64,000 nucleotides of DNA, from assembly GCF_002911015.1 (NCBI RefSeq), contig NZ_KZ626849.1, positions 1 to 64,000 on the forward strand, in the 5' to 3' direction. This document shows positions 48,540-56,461 of the stretch, one piece after another. The translations under genes were made by a program, and so were the position numbers. Below the pieces are notes generated by a model. That model made no database searches, was not told where the DNA came from, and saw nothing but the letters and a program-made list of their open reading frames with translations. The DNA is from Streptomyces populi (GTDB lineage Bacteria; Actinomycetota; Actinomycetes; Streptomycetales; Streptomycetaceae). Every line of letters starts with the position of its first letter. The first letter of the stretch is position 1.

Positions 48540-49745
48540 GTGTCCGAACCCGAAGCCAGCAACACCGAGCGCCCCGCGCACGACGTCGACTCGCACACCG
48601 CGACCCTCAAGCGGCTGGAGAAGTCGGCCGGCAGTCTCGCCGCCCAGGCCATCACGCGGATGGACGAGACACTGCCGTGGTACCGGGCCATGCCACCGGA
48701 GAACCGGTCGTGGATCGGGCTGGTCGCCCAGGCCGGTATCGCGGCCTTCACGGAGTGGTTCCGGCACCCGGACGCGCCGCAGGCCATCTCCACCGATGTC
48801 TTCGGCACCGCGCCACGCGAGCTGACCAGGGCTATCACGCTGCGCCAGACGGTGGAGATGGTGCGGACGACAATCGAGGTCATGGAATCGGCCATCGACG
48901 AGGTGGCGGCACCCGGCGACGAGTCCGTGCTGCGCGAGGCGCTCCTGGTCTACGCCCGCGAGATCGCCTTCGCCACCGCCCAGGTGTACGCGCAGGCGGC
49001 GGAGGCACGCGGTGCCTGGGACGCCCGGCTGGAGTCGCTCGTGGTGAACGCGGTGCTCTCCGGCGAGGCCGACGAGGGCGCCGTCTCCCGGGCCGCCGCG
49101 CTCGGCTGGAACTCCCCCGAACACGTCTGCGTGGTGCTGGGCACGGCGCCCGACGGTGACAGCGAACTGACGGTCGAGGCGATCCGGCGGGCCGCCCGGC
49201 ACGCCAAGCTCCAGGTGCTGACGGGGGTGCTCGGGGACCGGCTGGTCGTGATCGCGGGCGGCAGCGACAACCCGCTCGCCGTCGCCAAGTCGCTGATCGG
49301 CCCGTTCGCCGCCGGATCGGTCGTCGCCGGGCCGATCGTGCCCGACCTGCTGGCCGCGACCCGGTCCGCGCAGGCCGCGGCGGCCGGACTGAAGGCGTGT
49401 TTCGCCTGGCAGGACGCCCCTCGCCCGGTTCTGGCGGACGATCTCCTGCCGGAGCGCGCGATCGCCGGAGACCCGTCCGCCCGTGAGCAGTTGGTGGAGG
49501 AGATCTACAGACCGCTGGAGGAGGCGGGCTCGGCGCTCCTGGAGACGCTCAGCGTCTACCTGGAACAGGCGAGCAGCCTCGAAGGAGCCGCACGGATGCT
49601 GTTCGTCCATCCCAACACCGTGCGCTACCGGCTCCGACGTGTGACTGACGTCACCGGTTGGTCGCCCTCGGATGTCCGGTCGGCGTTCACGCTGCGGATC
49701 GCACTGATCCTGGGGCGTCTGGCCGACGGCGATCCACAAACATAG
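48540..49745 (+). CDS. fasR: FasR, activator of fatty acid synthesis genes
   Basis: A 401-aa PucR-type regulator. The N-terminal ~270 residues form a helical sensor (for example FGTAPRELTRAITLRQTVEMV) and a GGDEF-related alpha/beta region (VCVVLGTAPDG ... LVVIAGG). The C-terminal HTH is LSVYLEQASSLEGAARMLFV, HPNTVRYRLRRVTDVTGW. In S. coelicolor the orthologue immediately upstream of fabD binds the fabD promoter and activates fabD-fabH-acpP-fabF. The arrangement here is the same. GTG start at 48540. Confidence 0.92.
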   Translation: MSEPEASNTERPAHDVDSHTATLKRLEKSAGSLAAQAITRMDETLPWYRAMPPENRSWIGLVAQAGIAAFTEWFRHPDAPQAISTDVFGTAPRELTRAITLRQTVEMVRTTIEVMESAIDEVAAPGDESVLREALLVYAREIAFATAQVYAQAAEARGAWDARLESLVVNAVLSGEADEGAVSRAAALGWNSPEHVCVVLGTAPDGDSELTVEAIRRAARHAKLQVLTGVLGDRLVVIAGGSDNPLAVAKSLIGPFAAGSVVAGPIVPDLLAATRSAQAAAAGLKACFAWQDAPRPVLADDLLPERAIAGDPSAREQLVEEIYRPLEEAGSALLETLSVYLEQASSLEGAARMLFVHPNTVRYRLRRVTDVTGWSPSDVRSAFTLRIALILGRLADGDPQT

Positions 49746-49834
49746 GCTTTTGTCGGGGACCTACAATTCCCCCTCGTGTTCTTCGTCCCTGTCCCCACGG
49801 GCGGCCGTGGCCGTCCCCAAGAGAGAGTGTGAGA
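49746..49834 (+). promoter_or_regulatory. fabD promoter/FasR target region
   Basis: The 89-base gap between fasR and fabD contains the -10-like tacaat (49762-49767), following the run cttttgtcgggg. The direct FasR-binding sequence cannot be defined by eye. That FasR acts here is transferred from S. coelicolor. Confidence 0.45.
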
Positions 49835-50752
49835 GTGCTCGTACTCGTCGCTCCCGGCCAGGGCGCTCAGACGCCCGGCTTCCTGACTCCTTGGCTCGAC
49901 CTCCCCGGTGCCGCCGAACGCCTCGCCGCGTGGTCGGACGCCATCGGGCTGGACCTTGCCCACTACGGCACGCAGGCCGACGCGGACGCGATCCGTGACA
50001 CGGCCGTGGCGCAGCCCCTCCTGGTCGCCGCCGGCCTGCTGTCCGCCGCGGCACTCGGTGACGTGACCCCCGGCGCCGTCGCCGGACACAGCGTCGGTGA
50101 GATCACCGCCGCCGCGTTCGCGGGAGTGCTCGACGACACCGCCGCGCTGACCCTCGTGCGCAAGCGCGGCCTCGCGATGGCCGAGGCCGCCACCATCACG
50201 CAGACCGGCATGTCGGCGCTGCTGGGCGGGGACCACGACACGACGGTCGCGCACCTGGAGAAGCTGGGGCTGACCCCGGCGAACGTGAACGGCGCCGGCC
50301 AGATCGTGGCCGCCGGCACGCTGGAGCAGCTGGCCGCCCTGGAGGCGGACAAGCCCGAGGGCGTCCGGCGGGTCGTGGCCCTGAAGGTGGCGGGCGCGTT
50401 CCACACCCACCACATGGGCCCCGCGGTCGACGCGCTGGCGAAGGCCGCCGAGGACCTGGCTCCCGCGGATCCCGCGGTCACGTACGTCTCGAACCGTGAC
50501 GGCCAGGCCGTCGCCTCCGGCGCCGACGTCGTCTCGCGCCTGGTCGGCCAGGTCGCCAACCCGGTCCGCTGGGACCTGTGCATGGAGACCTTCCGGGAGC
50601 TCGGCGCGACCGCGCTGATCGAGGTGTGCCCCGGCGGCACGCTGACCGGTCTGGCCAAGCGCGCGCTGCCCGGCGTCACGACCCTGGCCCTGAAGACCCC
50701 CGACGACCTGGACGCGGCTCGCGAGCTCATCGCCGAGCACGGCGCGGCCTGA
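49835..50752 (+). CDS. fabD: Malonyl-CoA:ACP transacylase
   Basis: A 305-aa enzyme that loads malonyl from CoA onto ACP for fatty acid (and in Streptomyces also polyketide) synthesis. VAPGQGAQTPGF opens the protein, the nucleophile is in GHSVGEITAAA, and VAGAFHTHHM carries the catalytic His, with NVNGAGQIV before it. Start is GTG 49835 (VLVLVAPG); the GTG at 49829 is also possible. The stop is 11 bases before fabH; first gene of the fab operon. Confidence 0.97.
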   Translation: MLVLVAPGQGAQTPGFLTPWLDLPGAAERLAAWSDAIGLDLAHYGTQADADAIRDTAVAQPLLVAAGLLSAAALGDVTPGAVAGHSVGEITAAAFAGVLDDTAALTLVRKRGLAMAEAATITQTGMSALLGGDHDTTVAHLEKLGLTPANVNGAGQIVAAGTLEQLAALEADKPEGVRRVVALKVAGAFHTHHMGPAVDALAKAAEDLAPADPAVTYVSNRDGQAVASGADVVSRLVGQVANPVRWDLCMETFRELGATALIEVCPGGTLTGLAKRALPGVTTLALKTPDDLDAARELIAEHGAA

Positions 50753-50763
50753 GGAGCCCGAGC

Positions 50764-51795
50764 ATGTCGAAGATCAAGGCACCCAAGGGCGCTCCGTTCG
50801 CGCGCATCCTCGGCGTCGGCGGCTACCGCCCCGTCCGGGTGGTGCCCAACGAGGTGATCCTGGAGACGATCGACTCGTCCGACGAGTGGATCCGTTCGCG
50901 CTCAGGCATCGAGACCCGGCACTGGGCCTCCGACGAGGAGACCGTCGCCGCGATGTCCATCGAGGCGTCCGGCAAGGCCATCGCCGACGCCGGGATCAGC
51001 GCCGACCAGATCGGCGCCGTGGTGGTCTCCACCGTGTCGCACTTCAGCCAGACCCCGGCCATCGCCACCGAGATCGCCGACAAGCTCGGCACGAACAAGG
51101 CCGCGGCCTTCGACATCTCGGCCGGCTGCGCGGGCTTCGGCTACGGCCTGACGCTCGCCAAGGGCATGGTCGTCGAGGGTTCGGCGGAGTACGTCCTCGT
51201 CATCGGCGTGGAGCGGCTGAGCGACCTCACCGACCTGGAGGACCGCGCGACGGCCTTCCTGTTCGGCGACGGCGCGGGCGCGGTCGTCGTGGGTCCCTCC
51301 GAGGAGCCGCACATCGGCCCCACCGTCTGGGGCAGCGAGGGCGACAAGGCCGGCACGATCAAGCAGACCGTTCCGTGGGACCGGTTCAAGATCGGTGACG
51401 TCTCCCAGCTTCCGCTCGACTCCAAGGGCGAGATCAAGTTCCCTGCCATCACGCAGGAGGGCCAGGCGGTGTTCCGCTGGGCCGTGTTCGAGATGGCGAA
51501 GGTCGCTCAGCAGGCGCTGGACGCGGCCGGGATCAGCCCGGACGACCTGGATGTCTTCATTCCCCACCAGGCCAACGAGCGGATCATCGACTCGATGGTG
51601 AAGACGCTGAAACTGCCGGGGCACGTCACGGTCGCGCGTGATGTGCGCACCACCGGCAACACCTCGGCCGCCTCGATCCCGCTCGCGATGGAGCGGCTCC
51701 TGGCGACCGGTGAGGCGAAGAGCGGCGACACCGCGCTCGTCATCGGCTTCGGGGCGGGTCTCGTGTACGCCGCGACGGTCGTTACCCTCCCCTAG
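50764..51795 (+). CDS. fabH: Beta-ketoacyl-ACP synthase III
   Basis: A 343-aa condensing enzyme that starts fatty acid synthesis from acyl-CoA primers (branched ones in Streptomyces) and malonyl-ACP. The catalytic triad is complete: Cys in DISAGCAGFGYGL, His in FIPHQANERI, Asn in TTGNTSAASIP. The primer-site motif GFGAGLVYA ends the protein. It follows fabD closely. Confidence 0.97.
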   Translation: MSKIKAPKGAPFARILGVGGYRPVRVVPNEVILETIDSSDEWIRSRSGIETRHWASDEETVAAMSIEASGKAIADAGISADQIGAVVVSTVSHFSQTPAIATEIADKLGTNKAAAFDISAGCAGFGYGLTLAKGMVVEGSAEYVLVIGVERLSDLTDLEDRATAFLFGDGAGAVVVGPSEEPHIGPTVWGSEGDKAGTIKQTVPWDRFKIGDVSQLPLDSKGEIKFPAITQEGQAVFRWAVFEMAKVAQQALDAAGISPDDLDVFIPHQANERIIDSMVKTLKLPGHVTVARDVRTTGNTSAASIPLAMERLLATGEAKSGDTALVIGFGAGLVYAATVVTLP

Positions 51796-51870
51796 GCACT
51801 CCGTACCGGATCATCCGGTCCGTACGGAAAATCGCCACCCCTCTGGAAACACACCGAAGGAGCGCCTGAC

Positions 51871-52119
51871 ATGGCCGCCACTCAGGAAGAGATCGTCGAA
51901 GGTCTCGCCGAGATCGTCAACGAGATCGCCGGGATCCCCACCGAGGACGTCCAGCTGGACAAGTCCTTCACCGACGACCTGGACGTCGACTCGCTGTCCA
52001 TGGTCGAGGTCGTCGTCGCCGCCGAAGAGCGCTTCGACGTCAAGATCCCGGACGACGACGTCAAGAACCTCAAGACCGTCGGCGACGCGACCGCCTACAT
52101 CCTCAAGCACCAGGCCTGA
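51871..52119 (+). CDS. acpP: Acyl carrier protein
   Basis: An 82-aa ACP that carries growing acyl chains on phosphopantetheine attached to the Ser of DVDSLSMVEVV. It is acidic and four-helical. The 75-base gap from fabH and the aaggag site before the ATG fit strong independent translation; ACP is made in excess of the enzymes. Confidence 0.97.
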   Translation: MAATQEEIVEGLAEIVNEIAGIPTEDVQLDKSFTDDLDVDSLSMVEVVVAAEERFDVKIPDDDVKNLKTVGDATAYILKHQA

Positions 52120-52247
52120 TCTTCCGATCACCTGGGCCGACCGTCCGGGTCCGCCGGGGCCCTGCGCCCCGGTTCTCCCGGGCTGATGCCCCGCCACCCG
52201 GCGGTGGCGCCGCTGAATCCTCGTAATCCGTTGGAGAAAGAATTCCC

Positions 52248-53519
52248 GTGAGCCCGACCAATCGCACCGTGGTCGTCACCGGTATCGGCGCAACCACACC
52301 GCTGGGTGGCGACGCAGCCTCTACCTGGGAGGGTCTGCTCGCCGGACGTTCCGGCGTCCGCCCTCTCGAGCAGGAATGGGCCGCCGACCAGGCAGTCCGT
52401 ATCGCGGCGCAGATCGCCGTGGAGCCGGGCGAGGTCATCCCCCGCCCGCAGGCCCGCCGACTGGACCGCTCGGCGCAGTTCGCGCTGATCGCGGCCAAGG
52501 AGGCCTGGGCCGACGCCGGTTTCACCGACAAGGCCGGCGAGGACCCCAGCGTCGACCCCGACCGGCTGGGCACGGTCATCGCCTCCGGCATCGGTGGTGT
52601 GACGACCCTGCTCGACCAGTACGACGTGCTGAAGGAGAAGGGCGTACGCCGTGTCTCCCCGCACACCGTTCCGATGCTGATGCCGAACGGTCCGTCCGCC
52701 AACGTGGGCCTCGCCGTGGGCGCCCGCGCCGGTGTGCACACCCCGGTCTCCGCCTGCGCCTCCGGCGCCGAGGCCATCGGCTACGCCATCGAGATGATCC
52801 GCACGGGCCGCGCCGACGTCGTCGTCGCCGGTGGCACCGAGGCGGCCATCCACCCGCTCCCCATCGCCGCGTTCGGCAACATGATGGCGATGTCCAAGAA
52901 CAACGACGACCCCGAGGGTGCCTCGCGCCCCTACGACGTCGCCCGTGACGGCTTCGTCCTCGGCGAGGGCGCCGGCGTCGTCGTCCTGGAGTCCGCCGAG
53001 CACGCCGCCGCGCGCGGTGCCCGGGTGTACGCCGAGGCGGTCGGCCAGGGCATCTCGGCCGACGCGCACGACATCGTGCAGCCGGAGCCCGAGGGCCGCG
53101 GCATCTCGCACGCCCTGCAGAACCTGCTCGACAGCACGGATCTGGACCCGGCCGAGATCATGCACGTGAACGCGCACGCCACCTCGACGCCTGCCGGTGA
53201 CGTGGCCGAGCTGAAGGCGCTGCGCAAGGTGTTCGGCGACGAGGCCGACCACTTCGCGGTCTCCGCCACCAAGTCGATGACCGGTCACCTCCTCGGTGGC
53301 GCCGGCGGTGTCGAGTCGGTCGCGGCCGTGCTCGCGCTGTACCACCGGCTCGCCCCGCCGACCATCAACGTGGAGAACCTCGACCCCGAGGCCGAGGCGG
53401 CCGCCGACATCGTCCGCGGTGAGCCCCGCAAGCTGCCCGTCGAGGGCCGTATCGCCGCGCTGAACGACTCGTTCGGCTTCGGCGGGCACAACGTGGTCCT
53501 GGCGTTCCGTACCGTCTGA
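52248..53519 (+). CDS. fabF: Beta-ketoacyl-ACP synthase II
   Basis: A 423-aa elongating KAS II. It has the Cys-His-His set: VSACASGAEAIG, VNAHATSTPAGD and KSMTGHLLGGAG. NDSFGFGGHNVVLAF at the end matches the family. It begins with the typical NRTVVVTGIGATTPLG. The last gene of the operon; GTG start with aaagaa upstream and a long hairpin after the stop. Confidence 0.97.
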   Translation: MSPTNRTVVVTGIGATTPLGGDAASTWEGLLAGRSGVRPLEQEWAADQAVRIAAQIAVEPGEVIPRPQARRLDRSAQFALIAAKEAWADAGFTDKAGEDPSVDPDRLGTVIASGIGGVTTLLDQYDVLKEKGVRRVSPHTVPMLMPNGPSANVGLAVGARAGVHTPVSACASGAEAIGYAIEMIRTGRADVVVAGGTEAAIHPLPIAAFGNMMAMSKNNDDPEGASRPYDVARDGFVLGEGAGVVVLESAEHAAARGARVYAEAVGQGISADAHDIVQPEPEGRGISHALQNLLDSTDLDPAEIMHVNAHATSTPAGDVAELKALRKVFGDEADHFAVSATKSMTGHLLGGAGGVESVAAVLALYHRLAPPTINVENLDPEAEAAADIVRGEPRKLPVEGRIAALNDSFGFGGHNVVLAFRTV

Positions 53520-53542
53520 CGCCGGTTCCCCTCCGTACGAGC

Positions 53543-53580
53543 TGTGGCCCGTACCCCTGATCGCAGGGGTACGGGCCACA
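53543..53580 (+). terminator. Perfect 17-bp terminator of the fab operon
   Basis: tgtggcccgtacccctg and caggggtacgggccaca pair over 17 bp with the 4-base loop atcg. It lies 23 bases after fabF and also stands beyond the convergent DUF3145 gene. Confidence 0.92.
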
Positions 53581-53648
53581 GTGCGTGGGTGCTTCGGCGG
53601 TGGTCCGGGCGGTGCCGACGGGGTGTCACACCGCGCGGGTCACGCGGG

Positions 53649-54143
53649 TCACACCACCTGGTGCAGCCAGCGGACCGGGGCGCCCTCGCCCGCGTAGCGG
53701 AAGGGCTCCAGCTCGTCGTCCCAGGGCTTGCCGAGGAGCTTGGCGAGATCGGCCTCCAGGTCGCTCTCGCCGCGCTGGGAGCGCAGCAGGGCCGCGCGCA
53801 GACGGTCCTCGGGGATGAGGATGTCGCCGTGGATCCCGGTGACCGCGTGGAAGATGCCGAGTTCGGGGGTGCAGCTGTAGCGCTCGCCCTCGGCGGTGGG
53901 GCAGGGCTCGGCGGTGACCTCGAAGCGCAGCAGGTGCCAGCCGCGCAGCGCGGAGGCCAGTTTGGAGGCGGTGCCGGCCTCGCCCTTGAAGGAGAACTCG
54001 GATCTCCAGGTGCCGGGCGCGGCGGGCTGCCGGATCCAGTCGAGGTTCACGCGCGTGCCGAGCACCCCCGCGACCGCCCACTCGACATGCGGACACAACG
54101 CGCGGGGCGCGGAGTGCACGTAGAGAACTCCACGTGTCGTCAC
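53649..54143 (-). CDS. DUF3145 family protein
   Basis: A 164-aa protein unique to Actinobacteria. It starts VTTRGVLYVHSAPRALCPHVE and contains LDWIRQPAAPGTWRSEFSFKG, RCxP-like TAEPCPTAEGERYSCTPELG and WDDELEPFRYAGEGAPVRWLH. Found next to the fab operon in Streptomyces. Function is unknown. GTG at 54143 follows ggaggc. Confidence 0.9.
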   Translation of the reverse strand: MTTRGVLYVHSAPRALCPHVEWAVAGVLGTRVNLDWIRQPAAPGTWRSEFSFKGEAGTASKLASALRGWHLLRFEVTAEPCPTAEGERYSCTPELGIFHAVTGIHGDILIPEDRLRAALLRSQRGESDLEADLAKLLGKPWDDELEPFRYAGEGAPVRWLHQVV

Positions 54144-54451
54144 TGGGGCCTCCGGACAGAGCGAGACATCTTGTAACTTAGCGGAACGGCAGTGGCAGGG
54201 CGGCCACGTGGCGAGGCTACCCTGCGGCGGCGCAAGGAGTGTGACGTACCGTCGGTCCAAGCGCCGTGAACCGCCGAGGTTTCACCCGGCGGGACGTGTC
54301 CGGACTCCCCTGCCGGGGGTCCGGGTCCGCCACCCGGACGAGGTCGGCCGCGCCGCGGAAACGCGGTACGACCGGCCGTGTACGACGTGGTGCGACCGAC
54401 CGCGGGTAACGGTGCCGACCAACCCTGTACAACGAACGAGGAGACCAGGGG
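54144..54451. other. Divergent intergenic region
   Basis: About 310 bases between the divergent DUF3145 and GDSL lipoprotein genes. The stretch tcttgtaacttagcgg near 54169 is the least GC-rich and is a likely promoter core. gaggag-type Shine-Dalgarno (aacgaggagacc, 54434-54445) serves the lipoprotein. No gene is seen. Confidence 0.4.
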
Positions 54452-55351
54452 ATGCGGAATCGCAGCCACCGTTGGCGGGCCGTCCTCGCCGCCACCGCCG
54501 CGGCGGCTCTCCTGGGCACCGCCGCGTGCGACGCCGGCGGCGGCTCCCCGGCGACCGGCGGGACGGCGGGGGCCCGGCCGTCCCCGAGGCCCACGCCGGT
54601 CTGGGACCGCAGCCCGGACTCCATGGCGGCGGTCGGCGACTCCATCACGCGCGGTTTCGACGCGTGCAGCGTGCTGTCCGACTGCCCCGAGGTCTCGTGG
54701 GCGACCGGCAGCGATCCCCGGGTCGACAGTCTCGCGGTACGGCTGCTCGGCACGGCCGGGGCGGCCGAGCGGAGCTGGAACTACGCGGTGACCGGCGCGC
54801 GGATGGCCGACCTTCCCGGCCAGATGGAACAGGCGGCGGCCCGGAGGCCGGAGCTGGTCACGGTGATGGCGGGCGCCAACGACGCCTGCCGCTCCTCCGC
54901 CTCGGCGATGACGCCCGTCGCCGACTTCCGCGCGGAGTTCCGGAAGGCGATGGGCACGCTGCGCCGCGCTCTGCCCAGGACCCAGGTGTACGTGTCGAGC
55001 GTGCCGGACCTGAAGCGGCTCTGGTCCGAGGGGCGCGGCAATCCGCTGGGCAAGCAGGTGTGGAAGCTGGGCATCTGCCCCTCGATGCTCGGCGACGCGG
55101 ACTCACTGGGATCGGCGGCGACCCTCAGGCGGGGGCAGGTGCAGGACCGGGTGAAGGCGTACAACCAGGTGCTGCGCGAGGTGTGCGCCAAGGACCGGCG
55201 CTGCCGCTTCGACGGGAACGCGGTCTTCGACTACCGCTTCGGCACGGACCAGTTGAGCCACTGGGACTGGTTCCACCCGAGCAGGGACGGACAGGCCCGG
55301 CTCGCGGAGATCGCCTACCGGACGGTCACGGCACGCAACCCCGTGACCTAG
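54452..55351 (+). CDS. GDSL/SGNH-type lipoprotein hydrolase
   Basis: A 299-aa lipoprotein. The signal ends in the lipobox LLGTAAC (residue ~26). SGNH blocks are complete: AAVGDSITRGFD (Ser), a Gly in NYAVTGARM, AGANDACRS (Asn) and DWFHPSRDGQARLAE (Asp, His). Cys pairs at CSVLSDC and CAKDRRC may form disulphides. The enzyme is expected to hydrolyse esters at the outer face of the membrane. ATG with gaggaga upstream. Ends 10 bases before galM. Confidence 0.9.
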   Translation: MRNRSHRWRAVLAATAAAALLGTAACDAGGGSPATGGTAGARPSPRPTPVWDRSPDSMAAVGDSITRGFDACSVLSDCPEVSWATGSDPRVDSLAVRLLGTAGAAERSWNYAVTGARMADLPGQMEQAAARRPELVTVMAGANDACRSSASAMTPVADFRAEFRKAMGTLRRALPRTQVYVSSVPDLKRLWSEGRGNPLGKQVWKLGICPSMLGDADSLGSAATLRRGQVQDRVKAYNQVLREVCAKDRRCRFDGNAVFDYRFGTDQLSHWDWFHPSRDGQARLAEIAYRTVTARNPVT

Positions 55352-55361
55352 GGTTTCCCTC

Positions 55362-56336
55362 ATGAGTGAACTTTTCGGCACACTTTCCGACGGCACCCGG
55401 GTCCACCGCTGGACGCTGGAGCGCGCCGGGGTCCGGGTGCGCGTGCTGACGTACGGCGGGATCGTGCAGTCGGCCGAGGTGCCGGACCGGGACGGGCGGG
55501 CCGCGGACGTGACCCTGGGCTTCTCCGCCCTGGAGGGTTACACGGCCCATCCCGAGCCGTATCTCGGCGCGCTGGTCGGGCGGTACGCGAACCGCATCGG
55601 GGGTGCGCGCTTCTCCCTGGACGGGACGACGTACCGCCTGGAGCCGAACAACGGGCCCAACTCGCTGCACGGCGGGGACGGCGGCTTCGACAAGCGCGTG
55701 TGGGATGCGGAGCCGGTCGAACACGGCGTCCGGCTCTCCCGGGTCAGCCCGGACGGCGAGGAGGGCTTCCCGGGCCGTCTGGAGGTCTCGGCGACGTACA
55801 CGCTCGACGAGCGGGGCGCGCTGCGGATCGCCTACGAGGCGGTCACCGACGCGCCGACCGTGGTGAACCTGACGAACCACACGTACTGGAACCTCGCCGG
55901 CTCCGGCAGCGCGCTGGGACACGAACTGCGGCTCGACGCCTCGCGGTTGACCCGGGTGGACGGGAACCTCGTCCCGACCGGGGAACTCGACCCGGTCGAG
56001 GGCACCCGCTTCGACTTCCGCGAGCCCCGCAAGACCGGAGCGGGCTACGACCACAACTACGTGCTCGACAAGGGGGTCAGCGACGCTCCCGTGGAGGTCG
56101 CCGAGCTGTACGACCCGGCGTCCGGGCGGGTGCTGAGGGTCGCGACCACCGAACCGGGTCTACAGTTCTACACCGCCGACCACCTGGGCGGCCCGTTCGC
56201 GCCCAACGACGGCATCGCGCTGGAGACCCAGCACTTCCCCGACTCCCCGAACCGGCCGGCCTTCCCGAGCACCGAGCTGCGGCCGGGCGGGGTGTACCGG
56301 TCCGCGACGGTGTACGGGTTCTCCGTACGGCCCTAG
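55362..56336 (+). CDS. galM: Aldose 1-epimerase (mutarotase)
   Basis: A 324-aa GalM. NRIGGARFSLDGTTY opens the fold, the catalytic His lies in NNGPNSLHGG and NLTNHTYWNLAG, the base Glu near the end in GIALETQHFPDSPN. It interconverts alpha and beta anomers of galactose or glucose. It lies directly after the lipoprotein gene and converges with the GH3 beta-glucosidase, a functional match since the glucosidase releases such sugars. Confidence 0.93.
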   Translation: MSELFGTLSDGTRVHRWTLERAGVRVRVLTYGGIVQSAEVPDRDGRAADVTLGFSALEGYTAHPEPYLGALVGRYANRIGGARFSLDGTTYRLEPNNGPNSLHGGDGGFDKRVWDAEPVEHGVRLSRVSPDGEEGFPGRLEVSATYTLDERGALRIAYEAVTDAPTVVNLTNHTYWNLAGSGSALGHELRLDASRLTRVDGNLVPTGELDPVEGTRFDFREPRKTGAGYDHNYVLDKGVSDAPVEVAELYDPASGRVLRVATTEPGLQFYTADHLGGPFAPNDGIALETQHFPDSPNRPAFPSTELRPGGVYRSATVYGFSVRP

Positions 56337-56405
56337 GTGCACCGCCCCGGGGAACAGGGGCACGGAGGGCGGGGTCGCGGAGGACGCCGCCGGGAGTACC
56401 GGCGA

Positions 56406-56439
56406 GCCCCGGTCCGGAGGTCAGGTTCCGGACCGGGGC
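56406..56439. terminator. Bidirectional terminator between galM and GH3 gene
   Basis: gccccggtccgga and tccggaccggggc form a perfect 13-bp stem with an 8-base loop, centred between converging stops. Confidence 0.85.
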
Positions 56440-56461
56440 CGGCCGAAGGAGGGCGCGTCGT